Counted from the stretch's first letter, positions 29,799 through 38,140 are shown. The stretch is 64,000 bases of DNA from Azonexaceae bacterium s22 (GCA_016617495.1 WYCU01000001.1:124001-188000), one strand, 5' to 3'. Notes: generated from the sequence alone by a model not told the origin. Translations and numbers: made by a program.

Positions 29799-31262
29799 AT
29801 GACCGAAGAGATCCTTGTCAACTTCACGCCTCAGGAGACCCGCGTTGCAGTGATGCAACAAGGCGTCGTTCAGGAATTGCACATCGAACGCACGGCCAGC
29901 CGCGGTCTGGTCGGCAATGTTTATCTCGGCCGCATCTGCCGGATTCTGCCCGGCATGCAGTCCGCCTTCGTTGATGTTGGCCTTGAACGCACCGCATTCC
30001 TCCACGTCGCGGACATCTGGCAGCCGCGCGAGCACGCGCAGGATCGCAGCCCCGAGCGCCCCATCGAGAAAATTCTGGCCGAAGGGCAAAGCATCGTCGT
30101 TCAGGTGGTGAAGGATCCCATCGGGACCAAAGGCGCGCGGCTGTCCACGCAAATTTCCATCGCCGGCCGCATGCTCGTCTATCTGCCGCAGGAAAAGCAC
30201 ATTGGGATTTCACAACGCATCGAGGACGAAGCTGAACGCGAAATCCTGCGCGAACGCATCACGCGCCTCGTCCCGCCGGACGAGCCGGGCGGCTTCATCG
30301 TCAGAACGATGGCGGAAAACGCCAGCGATGCGGAATTTGCCACCGACATCGCCTATCTGCGCAAGATCTGGTCGGACATCCGCGAAAAATCGCGGGTTTC
30401 CGCCCCGCCCAGCGTGCTCTATCAGGAGCTTTCGCTGGGCCAGCGCGTCTTGCGCGACTTCGTCAATCCGGAAACCAGCCGCATCGTCATCGACTCCCGC
30501 GAGAATTTCCAGAAACTCACCGCCTTCGCCGACGAATACACCCCCGCCGTACGCAGCTTGCTCGACCACTACACCGGGCAGCGCCCCCTGTTCGATCTGC
30601 ATGGCGTGGAAGAAGAAATCCAGAAGGCGCTGGCCCGCCGCGTCGACCTCAAGTCCGGCGGCTACCTCATCATCGACCAGACCGAGGCGATGACGACCAT
30701 CGACGTCAATACGGGCGGTTTCGTCGGCGTACGCAACTTCGACGACACCATCTTCAAGACCAATCTGGAAGCGGCCGTCACCATCGCCCGCCAACTCCGG
30801 CTGCGCAACCTTGGCGGCATCATCATCGTCGACTTCATCGACATGGAAAACGACGAGCACAAACATGCCGTACTCGACGAATTCAACAAGGCGCTGGCGC
30901 GCGACCACACCCGGCTGACCGTCAACGGCTTCACCCAGCTCGGGCTGGTCGAAATGACCCGCAAGCGCACCCGCGAATCGCTGGCCCATGTGCTGTGCCA
31001 GCCCTGCCCCACCTGCGGCGGCCGCGGCGAAGTCAAAACCGCGCGCACCGTGGCTTACGAAATCCTGCGCGAACTGCTGCGCGAAGCCCGACAATTCAAT
31101 GCCCGGGAATACCGCGTCCTCGCCGGCCCGGCCGTCGTCGACCTCTTCCTTGACGAAGAATCCCAGGCTTTGGCCATGCTCTCCGATTTCATCGGCAAGC
31201 CTGTCTCGCTCCAATCCGAACCGAGCTACTCGCCCGAACAATACGACATCGTGCTGATGTAA
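29799..31262 (+). CDS. rng: Ribonuclease G
   Basis: A 487-residue RNase E/G family endonuclease that matures the 5' end of 16S rRNA and degrades mRNA. The S1 domain is at the N-terminus (residues about 38-125: GLVGNVYLGRICRILPGMQS). The catalytic DNase I-like region has TIDVNTGGFVG and the metal-binding IIIVDFIDMENDEH. The zinc-link cysteines are in CQPCPTCGGRG. It lacks the long C-terminal scaffold of RNase E, so RNase G fits. The usual neighbour in many genomes is maf, here displaced to 21217. Confidence 0.95.
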   Translation: MTEEILVNFTPQETRVAVMQQGVVQELHIERTASRGLVGNVYLGRICRILPGMQSAFVDVGLERTAFLHVADIWQPREHAQDRSPERPIEKILAEGQSIVVQVVKDPIGTKGARLSTQISIAGRMLVYLPQEKHIGISQRIEDEAEREILRERITRLVPPDEPGGFIVRTMAENASDAEFATDIAYLRKIWSDIREKSRVSAPPSVLYQELSLGQRVLRDFVNPETSRIVIDSRENFQKLTAFADEYTPAVRSLLDHYTGQRPLFDLHGVEEEIQKALARRVDLKSGGYLIIDQTEAMTTIDVNTGGFVGVRNFDDTIFKTNLEAAVTIARQLRLRNLGGIIIVDFIDMENDEHKHAVLDEFNKALARDHTRLTVNGFTQLGLVEMTRKRTRESLAHVLCQPCPTCGGRGEVKTARTVAYEILRELLREARQFNAREYRVLAGPAVVDLFLDEESQALAMLSDFIGKPVSLQSEPSYSPEQYDIVLM

Positions 31263-31335
31263 GCCCGCTTCGTCCCGTTTGGGGACCGGCCGGCTTCATG
31301 CTAATCTAGTCCGCTTGCCAAATCACGCTACCACC

Positions 31336-31755
31336 ATGACCGCCGAAGCTCAAAAACCCGAATCCGTTGTCGACGCACGCGCCCTGCTCAAGGAGTTGCA
31401 AACCCGGTTCGACGTTTTTCGGAGCTTCACCCCGTTGGCCATCGGGATCGACAAGCAATTGATCGCCCAGATGCCGGATGTCAGCCGCAAGGCGCTGCGC
31501 ACGGCGCTGCGTAGCCACACGCTATCGACCCGCTACCTCAAGGAAATGGACAAGGCGACGGTGCGGCGCAATCTGGATGGCAGCGAGGCCGGCGAAGTGA
31601 CGGACGAGGCCCGCACACATGCCGGCGATCTCTTGCGCGAACGCTTCAAGAAGCAAGCCGAACAGCGCAAGGCCGAGGAAGCTGCCGCCCGCGCCGAGCA
31701 ACGGCGCCAGGAAAAGCTCAACCAGCTCACCGAAAAATTCGGTCGCAAATCCTGA
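31336..31755 (+). CDS. ProQ/FinO-domain RNA-binding protein
   Basis: A 139-residue protein with the FinO/ProQ fold: ALLKELQTRFDVFRSFTPLAIGI, MPDVSRKALRTALRSHTLSTRYL and the basic LDGSEAGEVTDEARTHA. The C-terminal part is a charged, coiled-coil-like tail (FKKQAEQRKAEEAAARAEQR). ProQ proteins bind structured sRNAs and mRNA 3' ends as RNA chaperones. It lacks the C-terminal SH3/Tudor-like domain of E. coli ProQ, as do many betaproteobacterial members. The start at 31336 is an ATG; a weak hairpin with a T-poor tail follows the stop. Confidence 0.85.
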   Translation: MTAEAQKPESVVDARALLKELQTRFDVFRSFTPLAIGIDKQLIAQMPDVSRKALRTALRSHTLSTRYLKEMDKATVRRNLDGSEAGEVTDEARTHAGDLLRERFKKQAEQRKAEEAAARAEQRRQEKLNQLTEKFGRKS

Positions 31756-31801
31756 GCACTGCGAAACGCGCCGCCCTTAAAAACGGCGCAATCGCCCCAA
31801 G

Positions 31802-32344
31802 TTAACGGATGTATTCTTTCAGTACTTTGCTGAAGGCCGGCGCGTCTGCATGCGCCAACCACTCAAACGCCACCATTTCGCGGCTGACGATCTCGGCGCC
31901 GTTTTGACGCATTCTTTCCAGGGCCAAGGCCTTGTCGCGCTCACGGCGCGAACCCACGGCCTCTTCGACGACAAAAACCTGATGCCCGGCCGCCAGCAGG
32001 TCCAGCACCGTCTGTTGCACGCAGACATGCGCCTCCGTACCGGAAACAATCCATTGCCGGGGCGCACCGTCCAGACCCGCAAGAAGATTGCCCTCCGGCA
32101 CCGCGGAAAAATGGCGCTTTTCCACGATCTCGCCATCATTCAAGGCGGTGCGCAGCACTGGCGCGGAAACACCAATGCGCGCGGCGCAATGCTCAGTCAC
32201 CCGAACAGGCACCTCCAGAATGCGCGCCACCGCCAACAGCCAGCAGGCATTGGCCAACACGGTATCGTGATGCGCAATCGCCGGAAGCAAACGCTCCTGA
32301 AGATCGACCAACAACAAAATGGATTCCGTCGCTTGAATTCGCAT
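31802..32344 (-). CDS. Isochorismatase-family cysteine hydrolase
   Basis: A 180-residue hydrolase with the Asp-Lys-Cys triad of the isochorismatase/nicotinamidase family: ILLLVDLQERLLP (Asp), VEKRHFSAVP (Lys) and SGTEAHVCVQQTVLDLL (Cys). The YcaC-like subgroup has this size; its substrates are mostly unknown. The minus-strand ATG at 32344 gives the standard MRIQATESILLLVDLQ start. It lies immediately left of the integrated element at the tRNA-Lys locus and was probably the original neighbour downstream of the tRNA. Confidence 0.85.
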   Translation of the reverse strand: MRIQATESILLLVDLQERLLPAIAHHDTVLANACWLLAVARILEVPVRVTEHCAARIGVSAPVLRTALNDGEIVEKRHFSAVPEGNLLAGLDGAPRQWIVSGTEAHVCVQQTVLDLLAAGHQVFVVEEAVGSRRERDKALALERMRQNGAEIVSREMVAFEWLAHADAPAFSKVLKEYIR

Positions 32345-32431
32345 GCACGCTCCTGATGAACAAAGCACAGCCTATGAGGTAGGCTGACTGGAGAGGCACA
32401 GGATAACGTCACTTGCAGCGATGCAGAAACG

Positions 32432-32460
32432 AAAAAGGCCTGTGCGCTTGCACAGGCCTT
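32432..32460 (-). terminator. Displaced original terminator of the tRNA-Lys operon
   Basis: Read on the minus strand, an 11-bp perfect stem (AAGGCCTGTGC with its complement, 4-nt loop) is followed by a T-run. It lies directly after the displaced 3' half of tRNA-Lys(CUU), so it is the ancestral terminator, now separated from its tRNA by the 4.5-kb element. Confidence 0.8.
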
Positions 32461-32464
32461 CGTA

Positions 32465-32513
32465 TTCTGGTGGGGCGTGAGTGACTCGAACACTCGACCT
32501 ACGGATTAAGAGT
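32465..32513 (-). pseudogene. Left attachment site: displaced 3' half of tRNA-Lys(CUU)
   Basis: Forty-nine bases identical to 36939-36987, covering the tRNA from the anticodon loop through the T arm, acceptor 3' strand and CCA. The sequence diverges immediately right of it. It cannot form a tRNA because the 5' half is missing. It marks the left end of the integration. Confidence 0.9.
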
Positions 32514-32562
32514 TGTAAATATTCGTTATAAATCAATTAATTGGCGCCGCCAATGCTCGCCA

Positions 32563-32587
32563 AAAGCCGCCGAAGTATGGCGGCTTT
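32563..32587. terminator. Hairpin at the left end of the element
   Basis: AAAGCCGCC pairs perfectly with GGCGGCTTT around a 7-nt loop. It has short T/A flanks on both sides, so it could stop transcription in either direction. The rest of 32514-32747 is A/T-rich and shows no convincing gene. Confidence 0.45.
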
Positions 32588-32747
32588 GTCACGTATGCTA
32601 ATAAAGTTAGGGTCTTATCGGCAGCTACAGGCCACAACCAATTGTCCCTGAGTTCGCTCTTAAGCGAACATTGGTGCTCGACGCCGCGCATTATATAGGG
32701 TATTTGTTTGCACCTCAGATCCTGGACGGGTAAGGTTAGGCGTCGCC

Positions 32748-33227
32748 ATGCACAATTCATACTCCTATATTCAAATGAAAAAAATTGGGCTTGCTCTGTT
32801 ATTTATTGCAACCTTCGGCCTACCCGCATTACTCCTCACTAAACAAATTGATCTGCTTCAATTTATGTCGGTGGGAACCCTTTGGGTTGTCGTCTCCATT
32901 ATTCTAATTATTGGCCCGGAGACAATTACTGAAATCACACTCTGGAAGGCATCAATTAAGCGAGACGTACAGGCTGCACAAGAAATTCGCATAGAAGTGG
33001 AAAAAATCCGCCAAGAGCTCGCTTGTATAACGAAAATTATTGTCGAGGATGCTTATATTCTAGCCTCGGTTAGCATGCTCGCTATGGGAGGGGATAGTGC
33101 GGCACGTACTCGCCTAGAAAACAACCTTGATACTTTGTCGAAATTTGCCGAGCCGATTAAAGATGAGGAAGATAAATGGTGGACTGAGCTTCAAGGATTG
33201 TTCGCCAATCGTCCTCCGCAAAGTTAA
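32748..33227 (+). CDS. Unrecognised membrane protein, cargo of the element
   Basis: A 159-residue protein I do not recognise. Two hydrophobic segments are clear near the N-terminus (IGLALLFIATFGLPALLL and WVVVSIILIIGP), followed by a charged coiled-coil-like stretch (KRDVQAAQEIRIEVEKIRQEL) and a soluble tail. The arrangement suggests a small two-span inner-membrane protein with a cytoplasmic helical domain. The ATG at 32748 is used; an internal ATG at 32775 just before KKIGLALLF is also plausible. No good Shine-Dalgarno is seen. It is A/T-rich relative to the host. As cargo on a minimal mobile element, a defence or exclusion role is possible but not shown. Confidence 0.65.
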   Translation: MHNSYSYIQMKKIGLALLFIATFGLPALLLTKQIDLLQFMSVGTLWVVVSIILIIGPETITEITLWKASIKRDVQAAQEIRIEVEKIRQELACITKIIVEDAYILASVSMLAMGGDSAARTRLENNLDTLSKFAEPIKDEEDKWWTELQGLFANRPPQS

Positions 33228-33344
33228 GTAGACAAACCGAACGCCTTACAATCTGTCCGGCGGACGGTCTATCAACTTCGCTTTCGGCTTGCCGCTGACC
33301 TCCAGCGTTAATTGTCCGCTTTTTCTCCGTTTGCATTTATCGAC

Positions 33345-34160
33345 ATGAACTTCGGTAAACTTTCCTCTGAGGATCTGCAGTTATTCCTCGATCTGGCCGA
33401 CGAATTCGATAAGGAGTTTGCGAAGGCGCAAGACATTTTGATTAAAAGTCGAGACCAGTTTTTCGCAGCTGACTGCCTGAAACCGTCCTGGAGTCATCTC
33501 TACGAATTGCCCATACTCCAGCACATCACTCAGGGCTTTGATAAGAATCACGGCGTTGACCTCGTTCGACAAATGGCCAAATCGCCGAATCAGATACAGT
33601 TTGCCAAGGGAACGCTGGATTCTATTGAAGTAGAGTTGAACGCTTGGGAACCTAGCGAAATTGAAAAGGACGAATTCCGGAAAAAGCTGGCGGCCATATT
33701 CGCATTTAGCTACTCCCTTGCCCAAACTTTCCGTTCGCTCAAAGTCTTCGGTCTTTATTTGAACGATCTTCTAGCCATTGTCCGAAACGGTGGCGATAGG
33801 GCGGAAAAAGCCCTCTTCGCTGCTGTCAAGATTGACCGAACGGTATTGGCATCCCCCACGATTAATGCCTACGTTAGTCAGCGCGTGCTGTTAAACGACC
33901 ACGCGTTTCTCAAGAAACTCAAAAAAGCCGAGGAGGGTAAATTGACCTCTCGGGAACAGAAAAATTATCAGCAAGTGCGCTTGGTGTTACAGACGTTGAA
34001 GGAAGTGGGGGCAAAGAAACTGTCCCCTGCCGATTTGTATCAGTTATTCGTTGATGAGCTGAATCTCATCGTCGGCGACCGCCAAAATGACGTTGGCAAT
34101 GTGGAAGAAAACCTTCGTCAGTTCGCCTATCAATTTATGAAACAGAAGGCCGTTAGCTAA
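33345..34160 (+). CDS. Unrecognised soluble protein, cargo of the element
   Basis: A protein of about 271 residues, mostly helical and highly charged, with no signal peptide or membrane span and no motif I recognise. The N-terminus MNFGKLSSEDLQLFLDLADE looks like a natural start; a TTG at 33312 would add 11 residues. The central part (EKDEFRKKLAAIFAFSYSLA) and C-terminus (LSPADLYQLFVDELNLIVGD) are helix-rich. Sited between the membrane protein and the Rep gene, it shares their A/T-rich composition. It may work with the preceding membrane protein. Any function would be a guess. Confidence 0.65.
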   Translation: MNFGKLSSEDLQLFLDLADEFDKEFAKAQDILIKSRDQFFAADCLKPSWSHLYELPILQHITQGFDKNHGVDLVRQMAKSPNQIQFAKGTLDSIEVELNAWEPSEIEKDEFRKKLAAIFAFSYSLAQTFRSLKVFGLYLNDLLAIVRNGGDRAEKALFAAVKIDRTVLASPTINAYVSQRVLLNDHAFLKKLKKAEEGKLTSREQKNYQQVRLVLQTLKEVGAKKLSPADLYQLFVDELNLIVGDRQNDVGNVEENLRQFAYQFMKQKAVS

Positions 34161-34263
34161 AAATAGCGATTCCTGCTCACGGCCGACCGCCAGTCGCATC
34201 TATTTAATTCGTATCCGGTCCAGGAAGCATTCGCATGCCTGGCAAGTCCGAAAGGAAACGGAT

Positions 34264-35637
34264 ATGACCCAGAAGCACAATCCTAGCCGCGATGGCCTAG
34301 CGCCGCACCAGGAATCCAAATCGACCGCCACCTCCCTGGCCGACGCCCGCACCGCGCGTGCCGCGCGGGCGGACGACGGACAAGAGGTGGCGGAACTCTT
34401 GGCCTCGGGTGCGCCGCTTAGTAACACAGCACCCGATAACTGCAATGATGGCTATTTCAAGGCCTTACGCTGGGGTGTCGATAGTCTCTATCTCTCCTAT
34501 CCCGGCGAACTTTCTCGCGAATCCGATGCTCGCTTGAAAGTGCTAAAGGAACTCGCCCAATCCTCGGCCCCCGGCGAAGTCGCCAAGGCGCAGCTTCCGT
34601 TGGGTGGCCACATCTTCGAGGTAAAAGAAAAGGGCGCCTCCTTATTCCCCTACATCCTGGAAGACGGCGCTTTCCGTATTCAGCTTTCCCGCCCCAGTCA
34701 CAAAGCGCCAATGGCCTATGTAAAGGTATCTGCTAAATACTTGGCTCATGTCGGCCCGGTTGAAGCAGAAAAGCATCTCTATTCCGTGCTGTCCGAGTTG
34801 GGAGAACTCAAGGAATCCGCTAACGTCAGCCGCATCGATCTGTTTGTCGATTTCCAGAGTTCGGTCGATATGGAAAGCTGGGATCGTAACGCCTGGGTAA
34901 CTCGCGCTTCCTCGATCAATGCTTATGCCGTTTCCGGCAACTTCTCGGGCTGGTCAGTCGGCCTCGGTGGGATTATCTCGGCCCGGTTGTACAACAAGCT
35001 CCTGGAGATCGTTGTCAGCGGCAAGGACTGGATTCTCCCCCTGTGGCAGAAAGCCGGTTGGGAGGCTTCGGGCTTGGTCTGGCGCCTGGAATTCGAACTG
35101 AAGCGGGAAGTCCTGACCCAGAAAGGCCTCTCCAAGCTCTACCAGGTGCTGGACCATCTCAATGGGCTATGGAGCTATGCCACGACCGAATGGCTGCGCC
35201 TGACGCTGCCTAGCGAGGACGATAAGACACGTTCGCGCTGGCCGATTCATCCACTGTGGGGCTTCCTGTCGGCGGTCGATTGGGAAGGCAAAGGCGGCCC
35301 GCTCGCCAAGCGTTTCAGTCCATCCCGTAGCCCAAACGATGACAAGCTTTTCCAGATCGCTTACAGCGCGATTCTCTCCTACATGGCGAAGCATGGGTTT
35401 CCGGCAACTGAACTCTATGAAGGAGCCGAAGATTTCCTGGCCAATGCCTATGCCTATCACGAGAAGAAAGCCAACGACCTGGGCTTGCCCTTCGATGATT
35501 TTATTGCCGAACGACTGGCCCTAAAGCATCGCCAGTACAACACGGCGATTAACGATCCCGAGCAGGAAGCCAAACGGCAAGCCAAGGAACTGGCAGAACA
35601 GGCCAAGGCTTACCGCAAGGAATCGGACGGAAAGTGA
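34264..35637 (+). CDS. Rep_trans-type replication initiation/relaxase protein
   Basis: A 457-residue protein resembling the replication initiation factor family (Rep_trans), which includes rolling-circle plasmid Rep proteins and MOB_T relaxases such as NicK. Visible family features are WGVDSLYLSYPG near residue 75, the core VSRIDLFVDFQ and the ARLYNKLLEIVVSGKDW segment, where the conserved Tyr and Lys sit, and LVWRLEFELKREVL. The C-terminus is a charged helix (EQEAKRQAKELAEQAKAYRK). A clear Shine-Dalgarno (AAAGGAAA) precedes the ATG. Adjacent to excisionase and integrase genes, it may let the excised circle replicate or be mobilised. The nick site was not identified. Confidence 0.72.
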   Translation: MTQKHNPSRDGLAPHQESKSTATSLADARTARAARADDGQEVAELLASGAPLSNTAPDNCNDGYFKALRWGVDSLYLSYPGELSRESDARLKVLKELAQSSAPGEVAKAQLPLGGHIFEVKEKGASLFPYILEDGAFRIQLSRPSHKAPMAYVKVSAKYLAHVGPVEAEKHLYSVLSELGELKESANVSRIDLFVDFQSSVDMESWDRNAWVTRASSINAYAVSGNFSGWSVGLGGIISARLYNKLLEIVVSGKDWILPLWQKAGWEASGLVWRLEFELKREVLTQKGLSKLYQVLDHLNGLWSYATTEWLRLTLPSEDDKTRSRWPIHPLWGFLSAVDWEGKGGPLAKRFSPSRSPNDDKLFQIAYSAILSYMAKHGFPATELYEGAEDFLANAYAYHEKKANDLGLPFDDFIAERLALKHRQYNTAINDPEQEAKRQAKELAEQAKAYRKESDGK

Positions 35638-35638
35638 C

Positions 35639-35986
35639 ATGGAAGACAACGGCCTGCCTTTGCCCGCAGCGCGGTGTCTGTCCAAGGAACAGGCGGCGGC
35701 CTACCTCGGCATCGGGGTGACGCTGCTCACCGAACTGAATGTCCCGGCCCTCAAACTGGGGCGGCGCTGCGTCTATGACAAGCTTGACTTGGATGCCTGG
35801 CTTGACGAGTATAAGCAGCGCGAGCATTGGCGGGCCGGAAAGGAAAAAACCTTATGGCCCGTGAAACAGGAGTCTACCGGCGACCGGATTCTCGGTTCTG
35901 GTGGATTGCAACAACGCTCCCGAACGGCAAACGCCTACGCCAAAGCGCTGGGACTGAAAACCGGGAAGACGCCGAAGCCCTGCTAG
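35639..35986 (+). CDS. AlpA/excisionase-like helix-turn-helix protein
   Basis: A 115-residue protein whose first 60 residues form a MerR/AlpA-type winged helix: [21 protein letters not shown] then [20 protein letters not shown], the standard DNA-binding excisionase pattern. The last 45 residues overlap the integrase gene in another frame for 133 nt, so they are constrained by the integrase sequence. The start lies one base after the Rep stop. It probably directs excision or represses the element. Confidence 0.78.
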   Translation: MEDNGLPLPAARCLSKEQAAAYLGIGVTLLTELNVPALKLGRRCVYDKLDLDAWLDEYKQREHWRAGKEKTLWPVKQESTGDRILGSGGLQQRSRTANAYAKALGLKTGKTPKPC

Positions 35987-36921
35987 CCAAGCTCACGCTG
36001 GATGCTTACAGGGAGCGGCACTTCGGGTTGAAGCCTGAGCGGACTTGGCAGGAGGCGGTTGTACGGTACTTGGCAGTCAAGTCGATGCTTCGGAGCTTCG
36101 GCGACGTGCAGCGGATTTGTCGGATGCTTGACCCTTACCTGGGCACACTAACGCTGAACCAGATCAACGGTGACGTGGTTTGGTCGGTCGTACAGGGGGA
36201 ACTCAGGAAGGGCAACAAACCGGCGACCGTGAATCGTTATTTGGCGTTGATCCGCAGTCTGTTGCGCATGGCGCGTGACGAATGGCAGTGGATTGACAGT
36301 ATTCCGAAAATTCGTCTGCTGCCGGGTGAAGTTGAACGCGACCGCTGGCTGACGCGGGAGGAAGCGGAACGGCTGATTCAAGCCTGTCCGCCACATCTTG
36401 CGGCCTTGGTGAAGTTTGCCTTGGCTACGGGCTGTCGGGCGCGGGAGATTACCGGACTCGAATGGGGGCGGGTAGATTTGGCGAGGCGTACTGCCTGGCT
36501 GAATCAAACTAAGAATGGCACGCCACGAGGCGTTCCGTTAAATAGTGATGCGGTGGCAGTTCTGGAGGGCGAAGTCGGTAAGCATGCGCAGTATTGCTTC
36601 ACCTTTCGCGGCAAGCCGATCACCTGGCAGGTGTCTAGCACGGCCTGGGTGAAAGCGGTGGCGGCGGCGGGTTTGACCGATATTCGCTTCCATGATCTGC
36701 GGCATACCTGGGCGTCCTGGCATCGGCAGGCGGGTACCTCCTGCGATGAACTGAAAGACCTGGGCGGCTGGAAATCGCGTCAGATGGTGGATCGATATGC
36801 GAAGTTTGCGACCGAGAACTTGGCGGTGGCAGCTTCCAGGATCGAGCAAGCGGTCGGTGGAAACGTGGTCCAATTTGTCACGTTTTCGTCACGCTCGGAA
36901 ATAAAAAAGGCCTGCGCCTAA
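35854..36921 (+). CDS. int: Tyrosine recombinase integrase
   Basis: A 355-residue phage-type integrase. The catalytic residues are visible: Arg in [14 protein letters not shown], the HxLR box [11 protein letters not shown] and the nucleophile Tyr in MVDRYAKFA. The N-terminal arm-binding region starts [16 protein letters not shown] and the core-binding domain follows. The ATG at 35854 has GGAAAGGA upstream; a TTG nine codons earlier is less likely. The gene ends 18 bp before the right attachment site, and its stop codon sits inside the hairpin loop of the replacement tRNA terminator. Confidence 0.92.
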   Translation: MARETGVYRRPDSRFWWIATTLPNGKRLRQSAGTENREDAEALLAKLTLDAYRERHFGLKPERTWQEAVVRYLAVKSMLRSFGDVQRICRMLDPYLGTLTLNQINGDVVWSVVQGELRKGNKPATVNRYLALIRSLLRMARDEWQWIDSIPKIRLLPGEVERDRWLTREEAERLIQACPPHLAALVKFALATGCRAREITGLEWGRVDLARRTAWLNQTKNGTPRGVPLNSDAVAVLEGEVGKHAQYCFTFRGKPITWQVSSTAWVKAVAAAGLTDIRFHDLRHTWASWHRQAGTSCDELKDLGGWKSRQMVDRYAKFATENLAVAASRIEQAVGGNVVQFVTFSSRSEIKKACA

Positions 36922-36932
36922 GCGCAAGCCTT
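36903..36932 (-). terminator. Element-borne replacement terminator for the tRNA-Lys operon
   Basis: On the minus strand an 11-bp stem (one G-U pair, 4-nt loop) is followed by six or more T residues, directly downstream of the intact tRNA-Lys(CUU). It resembles the displaced left copy at 32432-32460 but differs at several bases. The integrase stop codon falls in its loop, so it also serves the convergent integrase transcript weakly. Confidence 0.75.
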
Positions 36933-36938
36933 TGAATG

Positions 36939-36987
36939 TTCTGGTGGGGCGTGAGTGACTCGAACACTCGACCTACGGATTAAGAGT
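36939..36987 (-). repeat. Right attachment site (49-bp direct repeat)
   Basis: Second copy of the 49-bp direct repeat, forming the 3' half of the intact tRNA-Lys(CUU). The integrase stop codon is 18 bp to its left, the usual integrase-to-att spacing. Confidence 0.9.
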
Positions 36988-37017
36988 CCGCTGCTCTACC
37001 AACTGAGCTAACGCCCC
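36942..37017 (-). tRNA. tRNA-Lys (anticodon CUU)
   Basis: A 76-nt cloverleaf including an encoded CCA. The acceptor stem opens GGGGCGT and closes ACGCCCC; the D arm has GCTCAGTTGGTAGAGC; the anticodon loop is CTCTTAA, giving CUU; the T loop is TTCGAGT. Its 3' half comes from the integrated element. It is the second gene of the tRNA operon. Confidence 0.95.
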
Positions 37018-37032
37018 GGTTCCCGGAGTAAT

Positions 37033-37108
37033 TGGTGGGTCGGGCGAGATTCGAACTCGCGACCAACGGATTAAAAGTCCGCTGCTCTACCGACTGAGCT
37101 ACCGACCC
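37033..37108 (-). tRNA. tRNA-Lys (anticodon UUU)
   Basis: A 76-nt cloverleaf with encoded CCA; acceptor stem GGGTCGG/CCGACCC, anticodon loop CTTTTAA (UUU) and T loop TTCGAAT. It is transcribed first, 15 bp upstream of tRNA-Lys(CUU). Confidence 0.96.
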
Positions 37109-37123
37109 GACCGGGGAGCGCGG

Positions 37124-37152
37124 ATTATAGGGAGGCTCCCCATCCCTGTCAA
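37124..37152 (-). promoter_or_regulatory. Consensus sigma-70 promoter for the two tRNA-Lys genes
   Basis: On the minus strand TTGACA (37147-37152) and TATAAT (37124-37129) are separated by exactly 17 bp, both perfect matches to consensus. The tRNA-Lys(UUU) gene starts 15 bp downstream. A GC-rich stretch follows the -10. Confidence 0.93.
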
Positions 37153-37315
37153 CAAATTCCCCGTCAAAAGCAGTATTCCCCCGGGTTTTCACAGCGCCTG
37201 ATTGCCGCGGCCCTTAAATTTACGCACGCCCCGAGGAATGACTCCTCTACAATCGAAATGCAATGTTCGCGTGCCATTCTTTTAACAAACCCCACCTTAT
37301 TGCGGAGATAGAACA

Positions 37316-38140
37316 ATGAACAAGGAAGATGTTTCGCACTTTCAGGATCTGATCGTCAGCACGGCCACGGATATCGGTCTCAAAGTCCTGGCCGCCATCG
37401 CTTTCTGGGTCGTTGGCCGCTGGCTGATCGGCCTGGCCGTCCGCATGGTTCGTAGCGCCCTGGAGCGCCAGAAAGTCGATCCGACGGTGTTGCGTTACGT
37501 CGGCTCCATCGTGACCGTCACCCTGAATGTGTTGTTGGTCATTGGCATCCTCGGCTACTTCGGTATTCAGACCACCACCTTTGCAGCCTTGGTGGCGGGT
37601 GCTGGCGTGGCGATCGGCGCGGCCTGGGCTGGTCTGCTGGCCAATTTTGCCGCCGGGGCTTTCCTGATTGTTCTCCGGCCATTCAAGGTCGGCGATTTCA
37701 TTTCCGCTGGCGGCATCACCGGCACGGTGACGGAAATCGGGCTCTTCGCCACAACGATCAACACCCCGGACAACGTATCGACCGTAGTCGGAAACAACAA
37801 GATTTTCAGCGACAACATCCAGAATTTCACGCACAACCCGTTCCGCCGCGTCGACCTCAAATGCCAACTGGCCGGCGGCGCCGACCATCAGTCGGCCATG
37901 GCGCTCCTGCGGGAGAAGGTGGGGCAAGTGCCCAATGTGCTCGCCGAACCCAAGGTCGATGTCGAAATCCTCGAATTCACGCTGGTCGGGCCAGTGCTGG
38001 CCGTGCGTCCCTATTGCCACAATGACAATTACTGGCAGGTCTATTTCGATACCAACCGGGTCATTCGCGAGGCGCTGGCCGAAGCAGGATTCCCGGCGCC
38101 GATGCCGGCGCAGAACGTGATCGTCACGCAATCAGCCTGA
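37316..38140 (+). CDS. Small-conductance mechanosensitive channel (MscS family)
   Basis: A 274-residue MscS protein that releases osmolytes on hypo-osmotic shock. Three membrane segments are seen: VLAAIAFWVVGRWLIGLAV, a second helix near IVTVTLNVLLVIGILGYFG, and the pore-lining TM3 with VAGAGVAIGAAWAGLLANFAAGAFLIVLRPF (near residues 95-126, the Gly/Ala zipper). The beta domain starts KVGDFISAGGITGTVTEIGLF. Length equals E. coli MscS. A GGAG Shine-Dalgarno precedes the ATG. A terminator follows. Confidence 0.93.
   Translation: MNKEDVSHFQDLIVSTATDIGLKVLAAIAFWVVGRWLIGLAVRMVRSALERQKVDPTVLRYVGSIVTVTLNVLLVIGILGYFGIQTTTFAALVAGAGVAIGAAWAGLLANFAAGAFLIVLRPFKVGDFISAGGITGTVTEIGLFATTINTPDNVSTVVGNNKIFSDNIQNFTHNPFRRVDLKCQLAGGADHQSAMALLREKVGQVPNVLAEPKVDVEILEFTLVGPVLAVRPYCHNDNYWQVYFDTNRVIREALAEAGFPAPMPAQNVIVTQSA

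Larger units (their letters stand above)
32465..36987. mobile_element. Integrative element of about 4.5 kb in tRNA-Lys(CUU)
   Basis: A 49-bp perfect direct repeat (32465-32513 and 36939-36987), equal to the anticodon loop to 3' end of tRNA-Lys(CUU), bounds a unit with an integrase at the tRNA end. Five genes lie inside: two unrecognised cargo genes, a Rep_trans-type protein, an excisionase-like HTH gene and a tyrosine integrase. The cargo part (32514-34160) looks clearly richer in A/T than the chromosome around it. No conjugation genes are present, so it is at most a mobilizable or self-replicating integrative element. The element supplies a replacement tRNA 3' half and a new terminator. Confidence 0.88.

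Noticed and set aside
33228-33344. Possible integron attC-like site (AGCGTTAATT and AACGCC segments)
   Set aside because: The terminal 7-mers do not fit RYYYAAC/GTTRRRY and do not pair; no integron integrase is nearby.
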